64,000 bases of DNA from Myxococcaceae bacterium (GCA_016793095.1 JAEUJQ010000059.1:1-64000); one strand, 5' to 3'. Shown: positions 20,001 to 29,075, counted from the stretch's first letter. Notes: a model not told the origin generated them from the letters alone. Numbers and translations are program-made.

Positions 20001-21164
20001 TCACTTGCCGACGGCAGCGACGCGCTCGCCGATCGGTGGGTGAGACATGCCGCGCAGCACCGCCCACCGCGGCGGCTCTGGATCCATCTTGTTCGTGCGC
20101 GCGGCCTTCACCAGCATCGCGCGGAACGCCTCCGCATCGCCGGTGAGCGCCACGGCAGAGCGATCGGCGGCGTACTCGCGCTCGCGTGAGATCGCTCCGC
20201 TCACCGGGTTCGCCAGCAGGAGCCCGAGCGTGAACCCCAGCACCACCAGCGGCAGCGTTCGTACGTCTGCGCGCTCAGCGATGCCGAACCACCGCCGCTC
20301 GGCCGCTCGACGGAACAGCCGCTCGACCAGGAACAGGAACCCGAGGAGCACGACGGCCGAGCCGACGCGCGCAGGCCAGCGCGGCTCGTTCACGTGGCCC
20401 GCCTCGTGCGCGACCGACGCCAGCACCTCGTCTTCGGTCAGCGTCGCGATCAACGAGTCGTTCAGCACGATCGTCCGCGTCGGTCCCGTGCCGGCGAAGT
20501 AGGCCTGCAGCCGCACCGTGCGCGAGGCCGTGTGCTCCACCAGCACGTCGCGGAAGTCGATGCCCGCCTTCGCCATCAGGGCGGTGATGCGCGTTCGAAG
20601 GGGCCCCGCCGCCAGCGGCGTCTGCTCGACGTACACGCGACTCCGGTAGGGGTCGATCGCGGTCGAGAGCAGCATCAGCGCCGACGCGCTCACCCCGAGG
20701 AGCCACCACCAGTGCCGTGTCCGCCTCGCCAGGCCGAAGAGCCCGAACACGAGCGAGCCCACGGCGAGCACGAAGAGCGTCTTCCCCTTCACCCAGTCCG
20801 TCACGAACATCATCGGCGTCGCCCGTGACAGCCCATGTGCCTGCTCGTGGAAGTAGCCGAACCAGATCTCCGTCGGCACGTCGAGCAGGCTGTAGAGCCC
20901 GAAGAAGAGCAGCGCGAACACGAGCGCTTCGGCCCACCCGGGTCCACCCCAGAGCCGCGTCGGCACCCGCAGCGCCGTGAAGGGCCTCGTGGTGATCCAC
21001 CCGCCGACGCGCACGCTCAGCCGCCACAACGGCGCGGTCGCCCAGCGCACCATCAGCGCGAGCACGACGGGCGTCACCAGGAGATCCACCAGCGACGCGG
21101 TGTAGCGGGGCGCGTGGTACGCCTTCACCTCGGCGAGCTGCTCGGCCGTGTAGATGGGCTCCAC
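20001..21164 (-). CDS. M48 family zinc metalloprotease (Ste24/CAAX protease-like)
   Basis: This 387-residue membrane protease has the HEAGH zinc motif at 253-257 and the third ligand region EREYAADR further on. Several TM helices occur before it (about residues 25-40, 80-96, 128-145, 155-170) and one after it. The N-terminus MEPIYTAEQLAEVKAYH is the usual start of bacterial Ste24-like proteins. It probably degrades or processes membrane proteins in the inner membrane. It is convergent with the SycD-like gene. Confidence 0.92.
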   Translation of the reverse strand: MEPIYTAEQLAEVKAYHAPRYTASLVDLLVTPVVLALMVRWATAPLWRLSVRVGGWITTRPFTALRVPTRLWGGPGWAEALVFALLFFGLYSLLDVPTEIWFGYFHEQAHGLSRATPMMFVTDWVKGKTLFVLAVGSLVFGLFGLARRTRHWWWLLGVSASALMLLSTAIDPYRSRVYVEQTPLAAGPLRTRITALMAKAGIDFRDVLVEHTASRTVRLQAYFAGTGPTRTIVLNDSLIATLTEDEVLASVAHEAGHVNEPRWPARVGSAVVLLGFLFLVERLFRRAAERRWFGIAERADVRTLPLVVLGFTLGLLLANPVSGAISREREYAADRSAVALTGDAEAFRAMLVKAARTNKMDPEPPRWAVLRGMSHPPIGERVAAVGK

Positions 21165-21225
21165 GCGCGCGCGACTCTACTCCGGGTGCGTCGATCGCCA
21201 GGCCTTCAACTCCGCGAGCTGACGA

Positions 21226-22362
21226 TCAGCTGTGCGGCACGCCCTTGCCCCTGCCCTTCGCTGGTGGGGGGGGCGGCGGTGGCGGCGGCGCGGGCGCCTC
21301 TTCTTCGGCTTTCGCCTCTGCCAGCAGCAGCTCCTTCATGCGCTTCAGGCTGGCGCGGGTCTCCTCGACGAACGGCGACTGGGAGCCGATGCGCTCGGCC
21401 GCCTCGAGGGTGCGCTCGTAGACGGTGATGGCCTTCGAGATCAGCACGCGGATCTTCTTGCGAAGCTCGGCGCGGTAGACGTCCTGCTCCTCCTGAGAGA
21501 GGTCCGCCGGCGCGGGCGCGTTCGCCATGTGATCGTACATGTTCTCGTAGAGCTGGCCGATGCGCTGGCCCGCGGCGGTCGCCCAGTAGCCGTTGCCCAG
21601 CCGAATCGCTCGCAGGTAGTGGCCCTGGGACGACAAGAGCAGCTCGCTCTTGTACTCGAGATCCTCAGCGAGCTTCTCGGTGCTCTTGTTGGCGTCGAGC
21701 ACCACCGACTCGTACCGCAGGCGGAAGATCTCCCCGACGAAGAACTGCGCCTGGCCGGGGAAGTACTCGTCGATGAGGTCCTTGTCCGGGTGCTCGGTGT
21801 AGAGCGTCAGCACCGACCGCAGCGTGCGCTCGGCGGTGTCCAGGTCGCCACCCTCGAGCTCACAGATGCCCTGCTGGGTGCGCGCCTCGATTCGGCGATC
21901 GACCGCGAGGTCGGGGCGATCGGCGATGACGCGCAGCACCTCGACCGCGTCGGCGTGGCGCTCCAGGTGGTACAGCACCTCGGCCACCCGGAACGCAGCG
22001 TCGAGCGCGTCGCCGGAGCCTTTTGGATCCGACAGCTCGAGGAACTTCGCGTACGCGTCGTCCCAGGCCTTCAGCTTCTCGAAGGCCAGGCCCGCGTTGT
22101 ACAGCGCCAGTCTCCGGTGCTTCGACTTCGGGTGGAAGTCGCAGATGCGCGAGAAGTAGCGAGCCGCCTGCGCCCAGTCCTCGGCGGCGTAGAAGCTGGT
22201 CCCCGCGGCGAAGAGCTCCTCGTCATTGAGCTTGTCGAGCTCGAGGTCGCCGGTGATCACCATGTCGTCGAACGACACCTGCTGCACCGGGCGCTTCACG
22301 TGCGCGCACCCGACGCCGAGGACGAGCACCGCGGAGGAGACGAGCACCAACGAAGAGCGCAT
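21226..22362 (-). CDS. TPR-containing outer-membrane-type lipoprotein
   Basis: This 378-residue protein starts at ATG 22362 with a signal peptide ending in the lipobox LGVGC (Cys near residue 19). The body is TPR-like (YAAEDWAQAARYFSRICDFHP and others). The C-terminus is a short Pro-rich tail. Such lipoproteins often act as assembly factors in myxobacterial envelope machines. No specific machine is identified. The frame is open upstream, but the lipoprotein signal fixes the start. Confidence 0.85.
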   Translation of the reverse strand: MRSSLVLVSSAVLVLGVGCAHVKRPVQQVSFDDMVITGDLELDKLNDEELFAAGTSFYAAEDWAQAARYFSRICDFHPKSKHRRLALYNAGLAFEKLKAWDDAYAKFLELSDPKGSGDALDAAFRVAEVLYHLERHADAVEVLRVIADRPDLAVDRRIEARTQQGICELEGGDLDTAERTLRSVLTLYTEHPDKDLIDEYFPGQAQFFVGEIFRLRYESVVLDANKSTEKLAEDLEYKSELLLSSQGHYLRAIRLGNGYWATAAGQRIGQLYENMYDHMANAPAPADLSQEEQDVYRAELRKKIRVLISKAITVYERTLEAAERIGSQSPFVEETRASLKRMKELLLAEAKAEEEAPAPPPPPPPPPAKGRGKGVPHS

Positions 22363-22402
22363 GGGCGAAAGGACAGCCGGAGAGAAAGCGGGGTTCCCGA
22401 CT

Positions 22403-23533
22403 CTAACGCGACGGGTCCACCACCGCGACCTGCGCCTCGCCCCAGAGGTATCGGCTGGTCTCCCACACGGACTTGAGGTCGTGCACGTCGAGCTCGAACC
22501 GGGGCACGAGGACCAGCGGCGTGGGGGCGCACAGCTCACGCAAGCGCGCGATTCCTTTCGCGTCCTGGGAGGCGAGGTGATCGTTCTCCTTGAGCGTCTG
22601 CTCCAGCTTCGCCTGCAGCGGCCCTGTCATGCGCGCGACCTCGTCCCACAACGCATCAGGCACGGGCGCGTGCACCCGGTTCACCACCACCGCTGCGACC
22701 TGCATCTTGTTCTGCTGCAGCAGCGTGTGGAAGTAGACGGCCTCATCGAGCCGCTCCGGCATCGGGCCGGTGACGAGGACGAACGACGTGGTGGGGGCCT
22801 GCAGCAGGCTGCGCGTCTGGTGGGCGCGCTCGCGGAAACTCTCGGTCAGGCTGGTGATGTTCAACATGAAGTCGGCGAGCTGCTGCAGCGTCTCGGTGCC
22901 GGTGAAGCGCGAGATCGTCTTCGCGACGTAGCTGCCGCCGAGGTTGAAGAGCTTGAGGCCGAACTTGCCGGCCGCGAGCGCCGGCGTGAGCAGCCACTTC
23001 GCCGCGTCGTTGTCGAGGAAGTCGAGGATGCGGTTCGGCGCGTCGAGGAAGTCGAGCGCGTGGGCGGTGGGCGGCGTATCGACCACGAGCAGCGGGAACC
23101 GGTCCTGCTCGTGCAGCTCCCACATCTTCTCCATCGCGATGTACTCCTGCGAGCCCGCGAGGGCAGTGGAGAGGGCCTGGTAGAAGCGGTTGTTCAGGAT
23201 CTTGTCGCGCTTGTCCGGCGGCGCGCGGCGCTCGACGAGGTCGTCCCACGAGCGCTTGATGTCGAGCATCATCGCGTGCATCGGCGCGCGGGGGAGCAGC
23301 CCGGCCGCCGCGAACGTCTCGTCGGGAATACGGGCTTCCTTGTTGCCCAGGGCCTCGAGGCCGAGCGCGTTGGCGAGCCGCTTGGCGGGGTCGATGGTGC
23401 ACACCATCGAGCCGGTGCCCTCCATCGCCGCGCGCAGGGCCAGGGTGGCGGCCACGGTCGTCTTGCCCACGCCACCCGAGCCGACGGTGATGAGCACGTC
23501 GGAGGTCTCCATCGCGCGTCGGATCGGCGTCAC
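22403..23533 (-). CDS. ArsA/Get3-like ATPase, second subunit (signature lysine missing)
   Basis: The product is about 376 residues from GTG 23533, which overlaps the upstream gene's stop codon by 4 bases (GTGA); ATG 23512 is the alternative start. The P-loop reads GSGGVGKTT. The second-position lysine of the deviant Walker A (KGGVGKTT) is Ser here, while the catalytic P-loop Lys-Thr remains. Switch motif VVDTPPTAHALDFLD and the later regions fit the ArsA family. It is strictly paired with the preceding ArsA-like gene. A heterodimer like the actinobacterial Get3-like pairs is likely. The substrate is unknown; arsenite transport is not implied. Confidence 0.9.
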   Translation of the reverse strand: MTPIRRAMETSDVLITVGSGGVGKTTVAATLALRAAMEGTGSMVCTIDPAKRLANALGLEALGNKEARIPDETFAAAGLLPRAPMHAMMLDIKRSWDDLVERRAPPDKRDKILNNRFYQALSTALAGSQEYIAMEKMWELHEQDRFPLLVVDTPPTAHALDFLDAPNRILDFLDNDAAKWLLTPALAAGKFGLKLFNLGGSYVAKTISRFTGTETLQQLADFMLNITSLTESFRERAHQTRSLLQAPTTSFVLVTGPMPERLDEAVYFHTLLQQNKMQVAAVVVNRVHAPVPDALWDEVARMTGPLQAKLEQTLKENDHLASQDAKGIARLRELCAPTPLVLVPRFELDVHDLKSVWETSRYLWGEAQVAVVDPSR

Positions 23534-24435
23534 GGGCGCGGCCCTCCCTCGAGCTCCTTGACGATCTGCTCGATGGCGGCGCGGCCGAAGTCGTTGACGA
23601 AGATGCGGGGCACCGTCACCACGGGCAGCCCCAGCCTCGACAGCGTCTCCTTCGAGGCCAGCGACAGCCCGACCCGCGCGGCGTGCGCGCGCATCAGCTC
23701 CTTCGCGAGGGGGCTCGCCGTCGCTTCCTGGTCCTGCTGCGAGAAGCGCTCGGGGATGAAGCCGTTGAGCACCACGAGCTGAGGCGCGAGCTTCACGCGG
23801 CTCACCAGCGCCTGATGCAGCTCGAGCGTCTCGTTGACCGGCAGCTCCTCGGGCAGCGACACCAGCACCGCGGCGGTCGTCTGCCGATCGACCAGCAGGT
23901 CCCGCATCCACGAGGCGTCGTTCGACAGCGCGCCGGGCGGCACCGTGTCGACGATCACCTGCGGCACCGAGAGGAAGGTGATGGCGTGGCCGGTGGCAGG
24001 CGCGTCGATCACGATGCAGTCGAAGCGCCAGCTGCCATCGGGGCGCTTCTCCTTCAGGTGGAAGAGGATCTTGCCCAGCAGCACCAGCTCCTGCAGCGAC
24101 GGGATGAAGCGCAGGAAGTAGCGCACCACCCGGTTCTCGAAGACGGCGCTGTAGATGCTCTCGAACTTGAGCACCATGAGCGCGTACTCGCGCAGCGCCT
24201 CCTGGGGCTGCACGTTCACGGCCCACAGGTTCTCTTCGAGCGAGGTGATCTCGGGGCCGACCTCGGGCTTGCCGAGCAGCTGGCTGACGCGCTCCCTGGT
24301 GTTCACCTCGCAGATGAGCGTGCGCCTGCCGCGGCGAGCGGCGTCGAGCGCGAGGGCGGCGGAGATGGTGGTCTTCCCGACGCCTCCCTTGCCGGTCACG
24401 ATCAACAGGCGCTTGTCCGACAGGGAGGCGTCCAC
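23530..24435 (-). CDS. ArsA/Get3-like ATPase, first subunit
   Basis: This 301-residue ATPase has an intact deviant Walker A, GKGGVGKTT, at about residues 15-23, switch II IVIDAPATGHAITFL, and a helical middle region. It is the shorter and complete partner of the next gene, to which it is coupled by a 4-base overlap. ArsA/Get3-type ATPases often sort or chaperone membrane-protein tails. In myxobacteria the pair's client is not known to me. It is divergent from a coiled-coil/ParA gene pair 84 bases away. Confidence 0.92.
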   Translation of the reverse strand: MDASLSDKRLLIVTGKGGVGKTTISAALALDAARRGRRTLICEVNTRERVSQLLGKPEVGPEITSLEENLWAVNVQPQEALREYALMVLKFESIYSAVFENRVVRYFLRFIPSLQELVLLGKILFHLKEKRPDGSWRFDCIVIDAPATGHAITFLSVPQVIVDTVPPGALSNDASWMRDLLVDRQTTAAVLVSLPEELPVNETLELHQALVSRVKLAPQLVVLNGFIPERFSQQDQEATASPLAKELMRAHAARVGLSLASKETLSRLGLPVVTVPRIFVNDFGRAAIEQIVKELEGGPRP

Positions 24436-24519
24436 CGCGGACGCGCAATATCAACCCGCGCGCCGCCCGGCATCAGGCATTCGTTGACTTGTCCGGCCCG
24501 CCGGAAAAGGGTTGCGCCC

Positions 24520-24819
24520 ATGCTGAAAGACAACCCCGTGATGAAGAAGCTCGTCGCGACGGGCGAGGAGCGCATCGGCAAGCTCGTGCAGCAGCTGATG
24601 TCGAACGAGAAGTTCGTCGCCGGCGTGCAGACGCTCGTGTCGCGGGCGCTGTCCGCGAAGGGCACCATGGACAAGTCGATCAAGACGGCGCTGTCGGCGA
24701 TGAACCTGCCGTCCACCGGTGACCTGGACACCCTGCGCGAGAAGATCGACGACCTCGAGAAGGTCTTGAGCCAGCTCGAGTCGAAGGTGGACGTGCTGGT
24801 CGAGCAGAAGAAGAAGTGA
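24520..24819 (+). CDS. Small coiled-coil protein linked to ParA (phasin-like size)
   Basis: This 99-residue protein starts at ATG 24520. It is entirely helical, with a heptad-like C-terminal coiled coil LREKIDDLEKVLSQLESKVD. It has no signal peptide or TM segment. It overlaps or abuts the ParA gene (stop at 24817-24819, ParA GTG at 24816 or ATG at 24822), so the two are probably partners. The size and the nearby PhaR gene recall phasins, the coat proteins of PHA granules, but the sequence does not prove this. Confidence 0.75.
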   Translation: MLKDNPVMKKLVATGEERIGKLVQQLMSNEKFVAGVQTLVSRALSAKGTMDKSIKTALSAMNLPSTGDLDTLREKIDDLEKVLSQLESKVDVLVEQKKK

Positions 24820-24821
24820 CG

Positions 24822-25598
24822 ATGGCCGCGCGCCGCATCGCGTTCATCAACGAGAAGGGCGGCACCTGCAAGACGACGCTTGCGGTGAACGTGGCGGCCT
24901 ACTTCGCCAGCAAGAAGCAGAAGCGCGTGCTGCTGGTGGATCTCGATACGCAGGGTCACGCGGGCAAGTCGCTCGGCGTCGATCCCCGCGGGCTGGCCCG
25001 GAACGTCTTTCACGCGCTCACGGATCCGGCGCTCCCGCTCGAGGCGGTGACCGTGCCGACGCCGACGCCGAACCTGTTCCTGGTGCCCTCGTGGAAAGAC
25101 ATGGCCGAGTTCCCGTCGGCCGCCGCCGGCGACCCGCAGCGGGCGAGGCGCCTCGAGCACCGGCTGGCGAGCGTGAACGACCGCTACGACTTCATCTTCT
25201 TCGACGCTCCGCCGTCCCTCGGCCTCACCAGCACCAACATCCTGGTGGCGGCCGATGAGATCGTCGTGCCGGTCGCGACCACCTACCTCGCGCTCGATGG
25301 GTGCGCCGAGATGGTCGACACCGTCAACGACGTGAAGGCGAACTTCGGGCGCCAGGCGCTGCGGATCACCCTGGTCGTGCCCACGCTGTACCGGAAGACG
25401 CAGCTCGCCGACGAGGTGGTGGCGAAGCTCAAGGAGTACTTCCCCAGGCGCACGGCCGAGCCCTTCGCCCTCAGCGTGACGGTGGACGAGGCGCAGAGCC
25501 ACGGCAAGACGATCTGGGAGTACGCCCCCTGGAGCCGCGGGGCGACGATGCTGCAGGCCATCGCCGAGGCGGTGGACAGGGCCGGCCGCACCGGCTGA
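24822..25598 (+). CDS. ParA/MinD family partitioning ATPase
   Basis: This 258-residue protein carries the deviant Walker A KGGTCKTT near the N-terminus, Walker A' VDLDTQGHA and Walker B IFFDAPPSLG. It belongs to the ParA family that positions cargo by ATP-dependent dimerisation on DNA or membrane. ParB, the chromosomal parS partner and the DNA replication genes are absent here, so this is likely an orphan ParA positioning another cargo. The neighbouring coiled-coil protein is a candidate adaptor. ATG 24822 or the coupled GTG 24816 may be the start. Confidence 0.9.
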   Translation: MAARRIAFINEKGGTCKTTLAVNVAAYFASKKQKRVLLVDLDTQGHAGKSLGVDPRGLARNVFHALTDPALPLEAVTVPTPTPNLFLVPSWKDMAEFPSAAAGDPQRARRLEHRLASVNDRYDFIFFDAPPSLGLTSTNILVAADEIVVPVATTYLALDGCAEMVDTVNDVKANFGRQALRITLVVPTLYRKTQLADEVVAKLKEYFPRRTAEPFALSVTVDEAQSHGKTIWEYAPWSRGATMLQAIAEAVDRAGRTG

Positions 25599-25600
25599 CG

Positions 25601-26203
25601 TCAGCGCTCGCGGCGGCGCGGCTCGTCGGAGCGACGCGACTCCTCGATCTCCGAGATGCGCTTCTCCATCTGCTCGATGCGCTGGACCAGCGCGTTCAGG
25701 TCGCGCCCGAGCGCCGGCAGGTTCCCCAGCACGTTCTCGATGGCGTGCTTCACCCGCTCGTCGATCTTCGCCTGCCAGGCCTCGACGACCTTCTGCGACT
25801 GCGTGAGGAGCGCCGCCGGCGTGAGCGGCTCAGCCTCGGCTTCACGGCCCAGCAGCTTGTCGATGCGGTGCGTGGCCTCTTCGCGGAAGGTGGCGACGCG
25901 CTGTGAGACCGTCGCGGTGATCTCGTTGAGGGAGTCTTGCGGCCGGCGGATGATCTCTCGCAACACCGAGAGCGGCATCTGGTTCTTCTTCTTCTCTTCC
26001 TCGAAGACGATCTGCGCCAGGGTCACCGAGGTGAGATCCTCCTTGGTGCGGTTGTCGACGATCTGAACCTCGACGCCCTGCTTCACCATCTCGGCGATCT
26101 CGTCGAGCGTGACGTACCGGCTCTCGACCGTGTCGTAGAGCTTCCGGTTCGTGTAGCGCTTGATGACCTTCGGCTCGCGCGCAGTCTGCTCGGCTTCGCT
26201 CAT
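25601..26203 (-). CDS. phaR: PhaR-like polyhydroxyalkanoate synthesis regulator
   Basis: This 200-residue protein begins with a PHB_acc_N DNA-binding domain: KRYTNRKLYDT, SRYVTLDEIAEMV and VDNRTKEDLT are diagnostic. The remaining 100 residues are helical with a coiled coil near the C-terminus (LNALVQRIEQMEKRISEIEE). PhaR proteins bind PHA and DNA and repress phasin genes. No PHA synthase gene is in the window. It is convergent with parA (2 bases apart) and divergent from the zinc-ribbon gene. Confidence 0.85.
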   Translation of the reverse strand: MSEAEQTAREPKVIKRYTNRKLYDTVESRYVTLDEIAEMVKQGVEVQIVDNRTKEDLTSVTLAQIVFEEEKKKNQMPLSVLREIIRRPQDSLNEITATVSQRVATFREEATHRIDKLLGREAEAEPLTPAALLTQSQKVVEAWQAKIDERVKHAIENVLGNLPALGRDLNALVQRIEQMEKRISEIEESRRSDEPRRRER

Positions 26204-26318
26204 CGGGCTTCCCTGGAATTAACGCAGTGCGAAACGCGCCTAGCACCCGATGAAGGAAAGGGGCAAGCACCTTGAATGACGTATACTTGCGCCGCCCGGC
26301 CCCCGGCTGGCGACCGCC

Positions 26319-27899
26319 ATGATCGTCAAGTGTGAGCAGTGCCAGACGAAGTTCAAGATCCCTGACGACAAGGTCACCGACAAGGGTGTGAAGGTGCGGT
26401 GCACGAAGTGCAACCACACGTTCCGGGTGACGAAGGAGTCGGCGGGAGGAGCAGCACCGGCCGGCGGGGTGACGGTCGCCGCGCCCACCACGAAGCTGCC
26501 GGTGCCGAAGGCGGTCGCGCTCGACAGCGCCGATCCCTTCAGTCGCTTCGGCCAGACGGCGACGGTGTCGAAAGACGAAGAGACGCGGCCAGGCGTCTTC
26601 GTGCTGGGGCTCGAAGCGTCGCGCAACCCCGACCTGGGCCGGACGGCGCCGCACCCGGCCCCACCGCCGCTCCCCGGTCCGCCGGCGGCGCCGACGCCTG
26701 CGTCCAGCGCTTCGTTCGACTTCAGCAGCCTGACGCCGCCCTCGTCCGCCGCGGCCGCCCCGGCGCCCTCGAATGCCGCCACGGCCCCGTTCGACTTCGC
26801 CGCGTTGATGGGACCGCCGCCCGCCGGGTCGCCTGCCGCCCCCGCCCGCCCGCCCGGCCCCGCGCCGTTCGACTTCTCGGCCATGACGGCCCCGCCGCCG
26901 CCCGCGCCCGTCGCCGCGCCGCCGCCCCCGCCCCGGACCTCGGCGCCGCCGCGGCCCATGGACGCGCCGCCGATGTCCTTCGACTTCTCGTCGCTGGGTG
27001 CGCCGCCGGCCAGCGCCGGTGCGCCCGTCGCGGCCCCCGCGCCGGTCCTGCCCGATCTCCTCGACCTGCCTCCGCCGCCGGCCGGCGGTGCGATGCCCCC
27101 GACCCTGGGAGACGACTTCTTCGCAGCGCCGACCCAGAGCCACACGGGGCCCCTGCCGTCGGTGCCCGAGGGGGCGTCGAAGGAAGACGCGCGCAACGCC
27201 CTCTTCGAGATGGGGGCCGCCGGAGCGGCGGTCGAGCCCGTGCCGGTGGCCCCGGCCCCGCAACCCCCTGCTGCTGCCACCGAGGCGCCGCCCTTCAGCT
27301 CGAGTCCATCGGGCGCAGCGCCAGTGCCGAAGCCCCCCGATCCCGCCACGGAGCGGGGGCGTCGCGCGCTCGGCATCGTGGTGAACGTGCTCATCGCCGC
27401 GGTGCTCGTCGTCGGTCTGGTGGTGGTGGGCACGGCGACGTTCAACGAAGGGAAGCTCGACCTGCAGTCGCTCACCTCGAGCCTCAAGGCGCTGGTGACG
27501 CCCGCCTCGGTCTTCCCCGCCGACGACATCTCGAACGGTCTCTACGACACGAAGATGGGGCGCCCGGTGTTCTTCGTTCGCGGCGTGGTGAAGAACCGCA
27601 GCGGCGCGGCGGCGCGGGTGCGGGTGCGCGCCGAGATCCTCGACGGGGCCTCGCTGGTCCGGTCGGCCGAGGTCCTGGCGGGAGCTCCCCCGAGCCCCGA
27701 GGAGCTCTTCAGGCTCGGCGACGCCGCGGAGCTGAAGCTGTTGATGGAGCGCACCTCGACGAAGGCCGCCGCCATCGAGGCGGACGCCGAGGCGCCGTTC
27801 CTGGTGACGTTCGCGGAGTACCCGCCCGATCTGAAGGCGTTTCGGGTCCGGGTGACGGCGTCGGCCGAGGGGCAGGCGGCTGCGGCAGCGACCCCGTGA
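26319..27899 (+). CDS. MJ0042 zinc-ribbon membrane protein with repeated FDF motifs
   Basis: This 526-residue protein has an N-terminal MJ0042-type zinc ribbon, with CEQC at residues 5-8 and CTKC about 20 residues later. A Pro/Ala-rich, disordered linker of about 300 residues follows. The linker contains four copies of a short FDF[SA][SA][LM] motif. One TM helix occurs near residue 355 (VVNVLIAAVLVVGLVVVG). The periplasmic C-terminal domain resembles DUF3426. A TATACT box 32 bases upstream may be its -10 element. This architecture is common in myxobacteria, where related proteins take part in motility or envelope complexes; the role here is not known. Confidence 0.85.
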   Translation: MIVKCEQCQTKFKIPDDKVTDKGVKVRCTKCNHTFRVTKESAGGAAPAGGVTVAAPTTKLPVPKAVALDSADPFSRFGQTATVSKDEETRPGVFVLGLEASRNPDLGRTAPHPAPPPLPGPPAAPTPASSASFDFSSLTPPSSAAAAPAPSNAATAPFDFAALMGPPPAGSPAAPARPPGPAPFDFSAMTAPPPPAPVAAPPPPPRTSAPPRPMDAPPMSFDFSSLGAPPASAGAPVAAPAPVLPDLLDLPPPPAGGAMPPTLGDDFFAAPTQSHTGPLPSVPEGASKEDARNALFEMGAAGAAVEPVPVAPAPQPPAAATEAPPFSSSPSGAAPVPKPPDPATERGRRALGIVVNVLIAAVLVVGLVVVGTATFNEGKLDLQSLTSSLKALVTPASVFPADDISNGLYDTKMGRPVFFVRGVVKNRSGAAARVRVRAEILDGASLVRSAEVLAGAPPSPEELFRLGDAAELKLLMERTSTKAAAIEADAEAPFLVTFAEYPPDLKAFRVRVTASAEGQAAAAATP

Positions 27900-27906
27900 G
27901 CGCGCC

Positions 27907-28665
27907 GTGAACGAGCGGGCCTCGACGCTGCTGATCGTTCAACGCCTGGTGGTGCTGTCGGGCGGCGACGAGGTGCGGCGGAAGGCAGCGGCGCGGCTCC
28001 TGGCCGAGCTCGACCCGACCGGCGCGACCACGTTGCTCCACGAGGTGCAGGTGCTCGCCCGGCGAGGCCGACGAGACGCCTCCGAGGCGCTGCACGCCTT
28101 CACCCGCGCGCTCGAGCTCGAGGCGGGGGCGATCCCCCACGTCGAGCTCCTGCAGCGCGCCGCGGCGCTCTCGGGCGCCGAGACGGTCGAGCTCCTGTTC
28201 TCCACCGGCGAGGCGGCGATGGCCTACGACGCGACCGCGGCGGCGCGCGCCGACGCCAAGCTCTTCAACCAGCCGTTGGGGGTGCTCAAGTCCCGCGCCC
28301 GCCTCACCCAGAACCCCGACGAGATGGCCCGCTTCGCGGTGGCGTCGAACGCCGCGGTCGTGCGCGAGCTGCTGCGCAACGCGCGGCTCACCGAGGACCT
28401 CGTGGTGCGCATCGCGGCCCGGCGACCAGCGCGGCCCGAGCCGTTGGTCGAGATCTGGCGCAGCGAGCGATGGACGACCCGTCCCGCGGTGCGGCGCGCG
28501 CTCGCCTTCAACCCCTACCTGCCGGTCGAGGTCGGCGCGCGCATCGTGCCCTTGCTGTCGCGGGCCGAGCTGATCGAGCTGTCGAAGGACACGACCGTGC
28601 ACGCGAGCCTCAAGGCGCAGGCTCAGGCGCTGCTGTCGGCTGGACGGGCCGGCGACGAGCCGTGA
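27907..28665 (+). CDS. Helical repeat protein (leucine-rich-variant/HEAT-like), unknown function
   Basis: The family is not recognised. The 252-residue product is all helical and rich in Ala, Arg and Leu. Repeats such as ARFAVASNAAVVRELLRNAR and VRRALAFNPYLPVEVGARIV resemble leucine-rich repeat variants, which bind proteins or nucleic acids. It starts 7 bases after the zinc-ribbon gene and is probably cotranscribed. There is no signal peptide or TM segment. It is likely a partner of the upstream membrane protein or a scaffold. Confidence 0.7.
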   Translation: MNERASTLLIVQRLVVLSGGDEVRRKAAARLLAELDPTGATTLLHEVQVLARRGRRDASEALHAFTRALELEAGAIPHVELLQRAAALSGAETVELLFSTGEAAMAYDATAAARADAKLFNQPLGVLKSRARLTQNPDEMARFAVASNAAVVRELLRNARLTEDLVVRIAARRPARPEPLVEIWRSERWTTRPAVRRALAFNPYLPVEVGARIVPLLSRAELIELSKDTTVHASLKAQAQALLSAGRAGDEP

Positions 28666-28782
28666 GCGGGCGCCAGTGCGGCTCGACGCGACGAGGGAGG
28701 GATGCTCCCGGAGACGTGGACGCCTGGACGACCGCGGCCCTCGGGGCGTGGGGCAGGGCGGTCGAGCGCGAGCCTGAGCTGG

Positions 28783-29004
28783 TCAGGGCTTGCGGGTGCC
28801 GTCGACGACCTGCGCGTCTTCGGTCCCGCGCTCGAGCTTCTTCGTGCCCGACGCGTCCACCAGGTCGTCCCCCTTCGCGGCCTTCTTGAACGAGTAGACG
28901 AACTTGCCCAGGGCGTTGCCGAGCTGGCCCATGCGCGAGGCTGAGAAGACGATCACGAGGATCGCCGCGATCATCAGGATCTCGCCGACGCCGAAGGGGC
29001 CCAT
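28783..29004 (-). CDS. tatA: Twin-arginine translocase subunit TatA/E
   Basis: This 73-residue protein has one N-terminal TM helix (about residues 6-21) with the FGVGEILMI start, the FSASRMGQLGNALGK amphipathic helix, and a charged C-terminal tail. These are the hallmarks of TatA, which forms the pore-like assembly for folded proteins bearing twin-arginine signals. ATG 29004 is preferred to GTG 29010 because GAGGG lies 7 bases before the ATG. No tatB or tatC is adjacent. Confidence 0.9.
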   Translation of the reverse strand: MGPFGVGEILMIAAILVIVFSASRMGQLGNALGKFVYSFKKAAKGDDLVDASGTKKLERGTEDAQVVDGTRKP

Positions 29005-29075
29005 GATCACACCCTCGCTGAAGACGGGGGCTCGCGCAACTTGACGGCGGCGCCCGGGCCGCGCATTCCGGTCGG

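Noticed and set aside
22403-24435. Arsenic resistance operon
   Set aside because: ArsA-like ATPases here have no arsB, arsC, arsD or arsR neighbours and lack the typical tandem ArsA fusion, so arsenite export is unlikely.
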